Below are positions 17,644 to 25,416 of a stretch of 64,000 nucleotides of DNA, piece by piece (position 1 is the first letter of the stretch; each line of letters starts with the position of its first letter). The stretch spans positions 248,001 through 312,000 of the forward strand of contig CAVRHH010000007.1 of NCBI GenBank assembly GCA_963720945.1, written 5' to 3'. The notes beneath the pieces are model-generated. The model ran no database searches and had not been told where the DNA came from. It saw nothing but the letters and a program-made list of their open reading frames with translations. Made by a program: the position numbers and the translations under genes. The DNA is from Bog-532 sp963720945. GTDB lineage: Bacteria > Actinomycetota > Actinomycetes > Streptosporangiales > Streptosporangiaceae.

Positions 17644-20372
17644 GGCTGGGTCTTGCCTACCGCGTCGCGCAGGACGTCGCCGAGGGGGCGGACGGCGCCG
17701 TGGCGGCGCAGGATCAGGTCGGCGATCAGGCCGGTCCAGCCGGTTTGGTGGAAGGCGCCGATCGCGGCGCCGTTGTCGCCGTGGAAGTACTCGCTGAAGA
17801 TCAGGTTGTCTTTCCAGGCCGGGTCGGTCTGCATTTTCTCGGTCCCGCCGAAGCAGGCCCGGCGCCCGTCCGGGTCTTTGGTGAATAGCGAGATCAGCCG
17901 GTCCTGCAGGTCGGCGATGATCAGGTCCAGGGTGAGCCGTTTGCCTGAGCCGGTCGGGTATTCGATCTCGAAGTCATCGCCGTAGAACCGGTAGTAGCGC
18001 TCGAGGGATTCGACTACCAGGTAGTTGACCGGCATCCAGATCGGGCCGCGCCAGTTGGAGTTGCCGCCGAACATGGAGGTGGTCGACTCGGCCGGCTCAT
18101 AGTCGATGGAGGACTGGTAGCCCTGGGCGTCGAACTGGTAGGGGTGATCGCGGTGGTAGGCCGACAGCGCCCGCAGCCCGTGCGGGGACAGGAACTCGGC
18201 TTCGTCGAACAGCTTGGCGAATAGCCGTTCCAGCTGGGCGGGCCGGGCCACCGACAGCAGCAGCCGCTGGGCGGCCCCCTCGCCGCGCAGCTGGGGGGTC
18301 TCGGCCAGTTTCTGGATGTCCCCTCCGGCCTGCTTCTGCAGGAACCGCGAGAAGTTCTTGTTCATGGTCAGCGTCTGGTGCAGCATGTCGCCGTCGAGGA
18401 CCGCGGCGGCCAGCGCCGGGATGATCCCGACCATGGAATGGGTCTTGACCGGGACGGTGTAGCCGGACGGGGTGACCAGCCGGTCATAGAACAGCCCGTC
18501 GGTCTCGTCCCACAGGCCTTGTTCGTCCAGCGCGGTGCGGATGCCGGCGAAATGCTCCATGAACTTCAGTACCAGGTCCTGCCCTAGCTGCTGCTGCTGG
18601 CCGGACCGGTTCAGCACGGCCGCGATCGTGCCCAGCGCCAGCGCGTAGGCGCCCATCCAGCCGGTGGCGTCGGACTGTTCCAGGATGTAGCCGGCGGGCA
18701 GGTGGGACCGGTCGATCGGGCCGATGTTGTCCAGGCCGAGGAAGCCGCCCTCGAACACGTTGTTGCCGTTGGCGTCCTCCCGGTTCACCCACCAGGTGAA
18801 GTTGACCAGCAGCTTGGCGAAGACCCGGGACAGAAAACCGAGGTCGCGGGCGCCGTCGATGGCCCAGACCTGCAGCGCCGCCCACGCGTGCACCGGCGGG
18901 TTGACATCCCCGAAATCCCACTCATACGCCGGCAGCGCCCCCTGCGGGTGCTGGAACCACTCCCGGCAGATCAAGATCAGCTGGTACTTGGCGAACGCCG
19001 GGTCCAGGTGCGCCAGCGTGACCGTGTGGAAGGCCAGGTCCCAGGCGGCGAACCAGGGATACTCCCACTTATCCGGCATCGAGATGATGTCGAACCCGTC
19101 AAAGTTGCGCCACCGGGAGTTCCGCCCGCCCTTGCGCACCTCCGGCGGGGCCGGCTGGCCCGGGTCCCCGTCCAGCCAGCGGGCCACGTCGTAGTAGAAC
19201 AGCTGCTTGCTCCACAGCATGCCCGCGGACGCCTGCCGCAGCACCAGCGCCTCATCCGCGCTCGCGCTGGCCGGCGTCAGCCCGGCGTAGAACTCATCGG
19301 CCTCCGCCTTGCGCTGGGCCATCACCTGATCGAAGTCCTTGCCCAGCGGGTCCGCCTGCGCCCTGGCACGCTGCTTCCCGCCCGCGGCGGCCGGCCGCAG
19401 CCGCAGCCGCAGCTCGGCGGTCTGCCCGGCCGGCACACTGACCTGGTACCAGAACGCGCATTTGGTGCCGGTGCCGACCGGGTTGACCGTGGCCGCGCCG
19501 TGCACCACGTGATCGTTGATACCGTCCTTGGGATACGGCGTGACCGGCTCACCGCCGTACAGCCCGGCGAAATTGGTCTCGTTCTCGCAGAACAAAAGCT
19601 GCGGGCCGGCCCCATCCGGGCCGGCCGCGGCGAGCAGCTCCATCGCGCCCGCGAACGGATGATCGATCGCCACCGACCGGTCACCGGAGGCCCGCAGCTC
19701 CGGCCGCGGCTCGTCATCCCCCCACGACCAGGTGTTGCGGAACCACGCCGTCGGCAGCACATGCAGCGTGCTGGCCTCCGGCCCGGCGTTGGTGACCTGG
19801 ACCGCCATCAGCAGGTCATCCGGGCTGGCCTTGGCGTAATGCACCTCGGTGACCCAGTACCGGTCACCGCCGAACACGCCGGTATCCAGCAGCTCATACT
19901 CCGGCTCATACCGGCCCCGGCGAGCATTGGTGTCGATCAGGTCCTGATAAGGGTACGGGCCTTGCGGATAGTGGTAACGCCACCGGTTCCAGGCATGGCT
20001 GGGCACCGCATCCAGATACCACCAGTACTCCTTCACGTCCTCGCCGTGATTGCCCTGCGGGCCGGTCAGCCCGAACGGGCGCTCCTTCAAGATCGGATCC
20101 CGCCCATTCCACAACGCCAGCGAAAGGCACAGCCGCTGCTCGATATCACAGAACCCGGCCAGCCCATCCTCCCCCCACCGGTACGCCCGCGACCGCGCCT
20201 GATCATGCGGCAGATGATCCCACGCGTTCCCGTCGGCACTGTAATCCTCCCGCACCGTCCCCCACTGCCGCTCACTCACATACGGCCCCCACCGGTACCA
20301 CTCCGTACCCTCCTCCCGCAGCCCATCCTCCAGCCGCCCAAACCCAGCCACCCGCTCGCTTTCGGCACCCAT
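17640..20372 (-). CDS. Large glucosidase-type glycoside hydrolase (MGH1/GH63-like)
   Basis: A 910-aa protein of the (alpha/alpha)6 glucosidase type found in actinobacteria, with a beta-sandwich N-terminal half and a catalytic C-terminal half. Recognisable blocks are WEYPWFAAWDLAFHTV, GALPAYEWDFGDVNPP, NVFEGGFLGLDNIGPIDRS, SNWRGPIWMPVNYLVVE and the end block FSEYFHGDNGAAIGAFHQTG. Likely substrates are alpha-glucosides or glucan fragments, in the cytoplasm as no signal peptide is seen. AAGGGGA 5 nt before the ATG fixes the start at 20372. A motif I operator lies 70-110 nt upstream. The truncated glgX overlaps its end. Confidence 0.85.
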   Translation of the reverse strand: MGAESERVAGFGRLEDGLREEGTEWYRWGPYVSERQWGTVREDYSADGNAWDHLPHDQARSRAYRWGEDGLAGFCDIEQRLCLSLALWNGRDPILKERPFGLTGPQGNHGEDVKEYWWYLDAVPSHAWNRWRYHYPQGPYPYQDLIDTNARRGRYEPEYELLDTGVFGGDRYWVTEVHYAKASPDDLLMAVQVTNAGPEASTLHVLPTAWFRNTWSWGDDEPRPELRASGDRSVAIDHPFAGAMELLAAAGPDGAGPQLLFCENETNFAGLYGGEPVTPYPKDGINDHVVHGAATVNPVGTGTKCAFWYQVSVPAGQTAELRLRLRPAAAGGKQRARAQADPLGKDFDQVMAQRKAEADEFYAGLTPASASADEALVLRQASAGMLWSKQLFYYDVARWLDGDPGQPAPPEVRKGGRNSRWRNFDGFDIISMPDKWEYPWFAAWDLAFHTVTLAHLDPAFAKYQLILICREWFQHPQGALPAYEWDFGDVNPPVHAWAALQVWAIDGARDLGFLSRVFAKLLVNFTWWVNREDANGNNVFEGGFLGLDNIGPIDRSHLPAGYILEQSDATGWMGAYALALGTIAAVLNRSGQQQQLGQDLVLKFMEHFAGIRTALDEQGLWDETDGLFYDRLVTPSGYTVPVKTHSMVGIIPALAAAVLDGDMLHQTLTMNKNFSRFLQKQAGGDIQKLAETPQLRGEGAAQRLLLSVARPAQLERLFAKLFDEAEFLSPHGLRALSAYHRDHPYQFDAQGYQSSIDYEPAESTTSMFGGNSNWRGPIWMPVNYLVVESLERYYRFYGDDFEIEYPTGSGKRLTLDLIIADLQDRLISLFTKDPDGRRACFGGTEKMQTDPAWKDNLIFSEYFHGDNGAAIGAFHQTGWTGLIADLILRRHGAVRPLGDVLRDAVGKTQP

Positions 20373-20440
20373 CGCAGTCCCCTTCGCCTGGCTGTGCAGC
20401 CCTCCATGGGCTCCCACGAACCCATGGTTCCGAGACCGCA

Positions 20441-20484
20441 GGTGACCCGTCATCACCCTGCCCGCCATTTCACCTAGGTGGAAA
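20441..20484 (-). promoter_or_regulatory. Motif I site A, before the glycosidase gene
   Basis: On the minus strand CACCTAGGTG (20471-20480), a 13-nt spacer and GGTGATGACGGGTCACC (20441-20457). Both halves are palindromic. The site stands 69 nt upstream of the glycosidase start. The same block recurs at 24268, 29468 and 34267, always in the same orientation to a minus-strand gene. Confidence 0.7.
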
Positions 20485-20554
20485 CGGCGGCAGAGCCGGC
20501 GGGGGACCCGCTCGTAGCTCCTCATCGCTCGATGCTCGGGGGCGCTCGTCAAGG

Positions 20555-20749
20555 TCATTTGCCCAGATCCTTCAGATCCCTTTCGTTCCCTCCGGGGCGC
20601 GGCGTGCGGGGATTATGTGTCCTCTCGTCCGCCGGCCCGATGGACACGAGCTCAAGGCCCAGCTCCTGGGTCCGCTGGATGAGTCCGACCAGGTGCGCCT
20701 GGTCGATCACGTTGCCGGTCAGCACCGTGGTGCCTGCCAGCCGCTCCAT
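20555..20749 (-). CDS. Small protein related to the 34.5-kb small protein
   Basis: A 64-aa protein. GAGGGG stands 6 nt before ATG 20749. Its core VIDQAHLVGLIQRTQELGLELVSI aligns with ADQAALHGLLRRIQDLGLELLDI in the C-terminal half of the protein at 34467-34739. That DQAxLxGLLxRIxxLGLxLL pattern is common in small actinobacterial proteins of unknown function. The C-terminal 25 residues are charged and probably disordered. It has a motif I half site 30 nt upstream. It lies downstream of, and reads in the same direction as, the LuxR gene. Confidence 0.6.
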   Translation of the reverse strand: MERLAGTTVLTGNVIDQAHLVGLIQRTQELGLELVSIGPADERTHNPRTPRPGGNERDLKDLGK

Positions 20750-20770
20750 CCGCATCCCCTCGAACAGGAA

Positions 20771-20797
20771 CGCGAATCCACCTAGGTGGAAAACGCG
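20771..20797 (-). promoter_or_regulatory. Motif I site B (half site)
   Basis: CCACCTAGGTGG, a perfect 12-bp palindrome, flanked by CGCG on both sides. The GGTGATGAC half found at the other sites is missing. The site is about 30 nt upstream of the small gene at 20749. Confidence 0.55.
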
Positions 20798-20940
20798 CTG
20801 AAAGTCAAGCTCGCGGACTCGCGGAGGGGTACAACGCACAGCCGTCTCCTGCCGTTTCACCGCCGAGCGAGCGTAATGGCACCCACGCAGGTAAGGAGAC
20901 CTCACCGGCCGACTGTTTCCATTCAGGTCGAAGCGGCCGC

Positions 20941-23172
20941 TTAGCGGAGTCCGAGTGCGCGGGTCCGTTCGAGGGCGCTGGACCGCGAGGAGACGCCGAG
21001 TTTGCGGTAGATGGACCTGACGTGGCTATGAACTGTGTTGTGCGACACATACAGTTCATGGCCAATGTCGCGCTCGGACAGATCGCTGGTCAGTAGCTGG
21101 AGCACCCTCCGCTCCCGCCGCGTTAGCTTCTCATCCCCGGAGCTGGTGTCGCCCCGCGGGCACCGCCCGGACGCACTCAGCCGCTCGGTCAGGATCCCCG
21201 GATCGGGACAGGATCCGATGATCGATCTCGCCTCGGTCATCGCCGCCCGTGAGCGCTCGCGCTTGCCGAGGGCCTGCAGTACCGATGCCTGGTGCAGCAG
21301 CGCCATCGCCACCTCGGTCGGCTGGCCCCGGTAACGCAGCAAGAAGACGGCACCGCGCTCGATCAGCGACTGTGCGTCCTCGGGTCTTTCATGGGCGGCG
21401 AGCGCTGCCCCGAGCGCCAGCGGCACCATGCCGCTGGCCTTCTCGGTGCCGTGCTCGTGGAGGAGTTCCGTTGCCTGCTCGGCCAGCATCCGCTGTTCTC
21501 CGAGACGACCCGCCTCGCCCGCGATGAGCGAACGGTAGGCCAGCGACGACGCGCCAGCCGGCCATTGTCCGCTCGCGGGCGTCAGCGCTGCCGATTCCGC
21601 GAACCACCGGTCGGCCTCGCCGGGCTCACCCCGGAAGTACAGGCCCACCCCGACCGCCCAGCAGGCCATCGGCCGCCAGGCCGATCCGGGCCCTTCGAGC
21701 TCCGCGGCGCGGCGGCCGCTCTCGAGCTGGGCGCCGACGTTACCCCACGGGCAGCAGGCCCGCAGCATCATCAGGCTTGCGCTGGCCGAGCTGAACCCGT
21801 CCGGCCGGGGGCTTCCGGCAGGTTCGCCCAGCCGTCCGGCCGCCGCGATGACCTGACCCGCCTCCTCCCGCTTGCCGGACAGCGAGAGCATCCACGCCTT
21901 GACCAGGAGCAGCCCCGTCTGGCCGCTGTGCATCTCTTCCGGCAACCGCCCGATCCAGGCCAGGACGGCCTCGTACCGGCAGGAGCTGGCGTAGCTGGCC
22001 CAGGAGGCTTCGATCAGCTCGGCGGCCTCGGCGTGCGCGCCGGCTTCGATCGCATGCGCGATGGCCTCGCCGGTCGTCCCGTGATCGCGATGCCAGGTGT
22101 ACGCGCGGCGGTGCAGGGCCGGCGCGGTGCCCGGCTCACGCCGCTCAAGCTCGACCCGCAGCAGCCGGGCGAACAGCGGGTGGAAGCGGTACCACCCGCC
22201 CTCACCGTCCAGGGGGATGAGGAACAGGTTGCTGCGCGACAGCGCGTCCAGCATCGGCCCGGAATGCTGCTGGTCCAGCACCGCATCGCACAACGGGCCG
22301 GACAGCCGTTCGAGGATGGAGGAGCGGAGCATCAGCGCCTGCATCGGCCGATCATGCGCCTGAAGCACCTCCGTCTCCAGGAAGTCGAGCAGATGACGGC
22401 TCGAGGCACCCAGCTCGCTGATGAACACGTGACGGCCGGCAGTGCGCCGCAGCGACAGCGCCGTCAGGTACAGCCCGGCCGGCCAGCCCTCCAGCCGCGC
22501 GACCAGAGCATCCACCTCCGCCGGCGCGAGGCCGAGCCCCAGGCGGCCGTTCAGGAACGCGTCCGCCTCCCCGGACGTGAACCGCAGATCACCGGCGCGC
22601 AGCTCGAGCAGGTCGCCGTGGGCGCGCAGCGCGGCCAGCGGAAGGTCCGGCTCGGTCCTGGTTGAGAGCACAAGCTGGAAGGTCGGCGGTGCGTGATCGA
22701 CGAACCAGGCGATGCTCTCGCGGGCCGCAGCGTCCCCCAGCTGGTGGAAGTCGTCCAGGATCAGCGTGACCTCACCCAGATCGTCCAGCTCGTTCACAAG
22801 GCGCGGCAATACCGTGTCAACGATCGACGCCGCCCCGGCCGTTTGCGTCGATGCCGGCTGGCCGATGGCCGGGCAGGCCCGGCGGAGCGCCTCGATTACA
22901 TACGACCACAGCACCACGGGGTCGTTGTCGCCCTCGTCCAGCGTCAGCCACGCGGCAGGCTTGCGCGCCGCCTCGACTTCGTGCCAGGCCGCGAGCAGGG
23001 TGGTCTTCCCGAAACCCGGCGGACACGCCACCAGGGTGAGCCGCAGCTCCGACCCGGCCCGCAGCCGCTCCACAAGCCGCTCACGCGGAACGGTCTGATC
23101 ACGCACTGGCGGCGGGCGGAGTTTCGTCGCGAGCAGGACCGGCCCCGAGCCGTCCTCCATCCCGTGCCCCAT
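20941..23172 (-). CDS. LuxR-family regulator, MalT/LAL type
   Basis: A 743-aa ATP-dependent regulator. The Walker A motif ACPPGFGKTT is at about residues 49-58. Walker B-like hydrophobics precede DDFHQLGD, then come helical tetratricopeptide-like repeats (about 350-640) and a C-terminal LuxR helix-turn-helix (LTRRERRVLQLL, then LYVSHNTVHSHVRSIYRKLG). LAL proteins sense a ligand, oligomerise with ATP and activate promoters. AGGAGG 4 nt before ATG 23172 supports that start. A motif II palindrome lies 94 nt upstream. As one of two such regulators bounding the island, it is the best candidate for controlling it. Confidence 0.9.
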   Translation of the reverse strand: MGHGMEDGSGPVLLATKLRPPPVRDQTVPRERLVERLRAGSELRLTLVACPPGFGKTTLLAAWHEVEAARKPAAWLTLDEGDNDPVVLWSYVIEALRRACPAIGQPASTQTAGAASIVDTVLPRLVNELDDLGEVTLILDDFHQLGDAAARESIAWFVDHAPPTFQLVLSTRTEPDLPLAALRAHGDLLELRAGDLRFTSGEADAFLNGRLGLGLAPAEVDALVARLEGWPAGLYLTALSLRRTAGRHVFISELGASSRHLLDFLETEVLQAHDRPMQALMLRSSILERLSGPLCDAVLDQQHSGPMLDALSRSNLFLIPLDGEGGWYRFHPLFARLLRVELERREPGTAPALHRRAYTWHRDHGTTGEAIAHAIEAGAHAEAAELIEASWASYASSCRYEAVLAWIGRLPEEMHSGQTGLLLVKAWMLSLSGKREEAGQVIAAAGRLGEPAGSPRPDGFSSASASLMMLRACCPWGNVGAQLESGRRAAELEGPGSAWRPMACWAVGVGLYFRGEPGEADRWFAESAALTPASGQWPAGASSLAYRSLIAGEAGRLGEQRMLAEQATELLHEHGTEKASGMVPLALGAALAAHERPEDAQSLIERGAVFLLRYRGQPTEVAMALLHQASVLQALGKRERSRAAMTEARSIIGSCPDPGILTERLSASGRCPRGDTSSGDEKLTRRERRVLQLLTSDLSERDIGHELYVSHNTVHSHVRSIYRKLGVSSRSSALERTRALGLR

Positions 23173-23265
23173 TGGCCCTCCTGAGCCCGATAGCTCCTGC
23201 TGCCAGAGTCTGGAACAGCATCCGTTCACACATAGCAGTCAAACTCCCTGGAGGGTAACCTCGCC

Positions 23266-23282
23266 TCACCCGAACAGGGTGC
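23266..23282 (-). promoter_or_regulatory. Motif II site, upstream of the LuxR gene
   Basis: TCACCC-GAACA-GGGTGC, one mismatch from a perfect palindrome with 6-bp arms and a 5-bp spacer. The same layout is perfect at 25297 and 31982. Confidence 0.5.
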
Positions 23283-23384
23283 GGTCTCGTCGGCCGCGTC
23301 CCCGTCACACCACTCCCCATTGCGCGGGAGAATCCGAAAGGGGCTTCGCGTTGCCCGTCAATAGGGGCGGCGAACCGAGGCCAC

Positions 23385-23490
23385 CGACAGACTGGTGCCA
23401 AGCTCGGTCCGAGTGATTCCGCGGCCGTCCGGGCCAGACGAGTCAGGGTTGGCCCCTCGTCGAGAAAGACCAGGACCACATGCCCGGAGC
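23385..23490 (-). pseudogene. Remnant of a second LAL regulator
   Basis: About 30 codons on the minus strand read SGHVVLVFLDEGPTLTRLA followed by RTAAESLG. They align with EHLVRVFLEEGPAVARLARAAAESLG of the LAL regulator at 34960-37590. Neither the ATPase part nor the helix-turn-helix remains nearby. The open frame simply runs on into unrelated sequence. Confidence 0.6.
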
Positions 23491-23559
23491 CGGGCCTTCA
23501 CCACATTGCCCTCATTCCGGTCCCAAGTTATCCCGGCCTCGGGGCGAGAGCCGGACGGT

Positions 23560-23576
23560 GTACCCGAAACGGGTGA
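23560..23576. promoter_or_regulatory. Motif II variant before a frameshifted small gene
   Basis: GTACCC-GAAAC-GGGTGA. The surrounding 60 bp is alignable without gaps to the region upstream of the intact relative at 34.7 kb, where the site reads GTACCC-GGAAC-GGGTGT on the coding strand. Confidence 0.45.
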
Positions 23577-23622
23577 AGGCAATTCACCCTGTTCCGCGGT
23601 TTGCTGCAAGGGTGATGGAGCC

Positions 23623-23796
23623 TCAAAAGTCGATCGATGGCACCTATGTGATCACCGTTCGCGGTGTCGCGGGCCCTGGGTGCGGGCAGCTTTCGACGAG
23701 CCGCAGGTGAGCGTGGTGGGCGATACCACGGAGCTCCGTAGCGCTGGAGCTGACCAGGCGGCACTGGTCACGAGCATTTGCCGGACGCGGCGCTTT
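23623..23796 (+). pseudogene. Frameshifted copy of the YVITVRGVAGP small protein
   Basis: The first frame gives TYVITVRGVAGP and then stops early. Moving by one base after GGGCCC gives WVRAAFDEPQVSVVG and then AGADQAALVTSIC. Together these match the protein encoded at 34467-34739 (YVITVRGVAGPWVRAAFDD...AGADQAALHGLL). One base is therefore missing near 23673. The copy loses similarity before its natural end, where it runs into the 3' end of the lipoprotein gene. Confidence 0.75.
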
Positions 23797-24199
23797 CCAG
23801 GCTGCTGGCCGAGTTCTTCACCTGCGTGACCGCGGGCACGACTGCCGAGGCCGCGGTCACCGGAGGCTGGCCCTTCGCAGACTTGATCGCGCTTTCCAGG
23901 CTGGACAGCGAGTTTTGCAGCGCCGTGGTCTGCGACGGGTACGCGGACTTTGCCTCGCTGGCGAAGGTTTTTGCGTTGGTTTGGACGCTGTTCAGCGCGG
24001 TCTGCAGGGAGCTAAGCCCGTTCTTGGAGACGTCGACATTGCTGAGGTTGCTGACGGAGGTCTTAAGGTTGGTGGCTGCTGCGCAGTAGGACGGCTGGCT
24101 GCTGCAGCCGACCGCCAGCCCGGTTGGGATTAGGAACACGACGGCCGTCGAAAGCAGCAGCCACCTGGACTTGCCTGGCCGCCGATATGCAGGTCTCAT
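23768..24199 (-). CDS. Lipoprotein with heptad-like helical domain
   Basis: A 143-aa protein: basic N-terminus (RRPGKSR), hydrophobic segment 14-30 and lipobox LAVGC at about Cys32. The mature part has regularly spaced hydrophobics (LKTSVSNLSNV, LSSLQTALNSVQTNAKTF, LQNSLSSLESAI), suggesting a long amphipathic or coiled-coil helix outside the membrane. GGGAGGAC just before ATG 24199 fixes the start. A motif I site lies about 70-110 nt upstream. A decayed second copy is at 28215-28532. Confidence 0.75.
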   Translation of the reverse strand: MRPAYRRPGKSRWLLLSTAVVFLIPTGLAVGCSSQPSYCAAATNLKTSVSNLSNVDVSKNGLSSLQTALNSVQTNAKTFASEAKSAYPSQTTALQNSLSSLESAIKSAKGQPPVTAASAVVPAVTQVKNSASSLESAASGKCS

Positions 24200-24262
24200 G
24201 CGTCCTCCCTGGTGCCGGGGCGTTGCGCCCTGTCGCCGCCCGTCAGCGGCAGGTTCACATTC

Positions 24263-24325
24263 AGGCAGGTGACTTGTCATGACCTGCCAGCCGGATTCAC
24301 CTAGGGGATTTTGCTTCCGGAACAG
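24263..24325 (-). promoter_or_regulatory. Motif I site C, before the lipoprotein gene
   Basis: Minus-strand CCCCTAGGTG (24298-24307), 13-nt spacer, GGTCATGACAAGTCACC (24268-24284). Similarity to site D extends over about 70 bp and includes a shared CGGTCTGTTC block further upstream. Confidence 0.65.
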
Positions 24326-24466
24326 ACCGGGCCCGCACGGGTAGTCGGGACGCGCGTGCTGCGCGGGCCGGCCGAGGTAGATCACTCGCAGTGTTCGATG
24401 GTGCAACCCATCGCCTGGGAGTCTGCTGAACAAGGCCTAAATTTGCGTGGTCACGTTCGTAAAACT

Positions 24467-24483
24467 GCAGGTCAGCGACCTGC
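24467..24483. promoter_or_regulatory. Palindrome in the 24.2-24.6 kb gap
   Basis: GCAGGTC-AGC-GACCTGC, 7-bp perfect arms. It lies in a 408-bp gap between the lipoprotein gene start and the 3' end of the DUF1622 gene. Apart from site C the gap holds no gene I can support. Confidence 0.4.
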
Positions 24484-24607
24484 GCCTTGATCACGAACAG
24501 GGTTATTCAGCGCCCTCCTAGCGGGCAGGCGGTGGCCCGGGGTCGGGCGCAATGCCGAGACGGCCTATCAGGCTATCGCGCTATCGCGGCGTTGCCTGGT
24601 GGCGCGC

Positions 24608-25054
24608 TCAGTCCTTGTCGGACTGGAGCGCGGTCTGGGTGGCCTGTTTGATAGTTCCCAGTCCACTGGCCAGTGCCCGCCGCCACGGCACCATCCCTTC
24701 AATCTCTATCTCCAGGGAGAAGCTGAGGAATGTTCTGATCAGCACGATCAGCCCGAGGACCAGGACGTTGTCCAGCGTCGGGGAAACTGCGACGGTCCTG
24801 ATCAGGTCAGCCGCAACCAGGATCTCCAGGGCAAGCAGTAGCGAGCCGCCGAACGCCTGGCGCAGCGCTTTGTAGGCCCTCTGCCCAGAGCTGGACCGGC
24901 GCCATGCCAGCACCGCTAGCACAAACGACCACACCACCCCTACGACGAGGATCAGCGCACCCAGGCCCTCGAACCCCTGGGCTATATGATCCATGAAAGT
25001 GTTGAACGACGAGGCCGCCGTGGTTTCCGACGCGGCCAGTATGGTCAACGTCAT
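24608..25054 (-). CDS. DUF1622 membrane protein
   Basis: A 148-aa protein with three membrane segments (about 30-50, 70-92 and 100-122). The DUF1622 pattern is clear: GALILVVGVVWSF, LRQAFGGSLLLALEILVAAD, then LIVLIRTFLSFSLEIEIEG. The family is a small membrane protein of unknown function common in bacteria. GGGAGGG 6 nt before ATG 25054 decides the start; a 34-residue N-terminal extension to 25156 is unlikely. Confidence 0.85.
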   Translation of the reverse strand: MTLTILAASETTAASSFNTFMDHIAQGFEGLGALILVVGVVWSFVLAVLAWRRSSSGQRAYKALRQAFGGSLLLALEILVAADLIRTVAVSPTLDNVLVLGLIVLIRTFLSFSLEIEIEGMVPWRRALASGLGTIKQATQTALQSDKD

Positions 25055-25296
25055 GAATGGCCCTCCCGCCCCCGGCAAGGCGCCAGCGAGCATCCAGGCA
25101 CTCAGCAAGCGCCCGAAGTTCCCGGGCGCCCTGCGGCGTGTGGCCGCGCGGGGCAAGCATGGCAGGCCCGCAGACCCGCGTCTTCCTTACCCGCTGGCGG
25201 CTGTCAGCTAACTCCTGTTGGCAGCTCACCCGGCGCTGGCCGAAGCCGGGCGCCCTGGTCGCCAGATTCAGCGGTTCTGGGCATCATTCGCCGCGT

Positions 25297-25313
25297 TCAC
25301 CCGTGATGGGTGA
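25297..25313 (+). promoter_or_regulatory. Motif II site upstream of the sulfatase
   Basis: TCACCC-GTGAT-GGGTGA, perfect 6-bp arms, 104 nt before the sulfatase start. The surrounding gap 25055-25416 holds no other recognisable element. Confidence 0.55.
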
Positions 25314-25416
25314 TGTTGGGCCGTCCCGGCGGGCGGAGGCTCACACCCCGATGGGTTGTCCAGGTCTGCATATAAGTGGATGACGGTGACACCTCGACGA
25401 GCCGGGGAGCGATGCC

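Noticed and set aside
18702..20477. Long plus-strand open frame opposite the glycosidase gene
   Set aside because: Low-complexity Arg/Pro-rich product; the minus strand encodes an intact glycosidase.
24297..24494. Minus-strand frame of 65 codons upstream of the lipoprotein gene
   Set aside because: No family similarity, no ribosome binding site, and it covers motif I site C.
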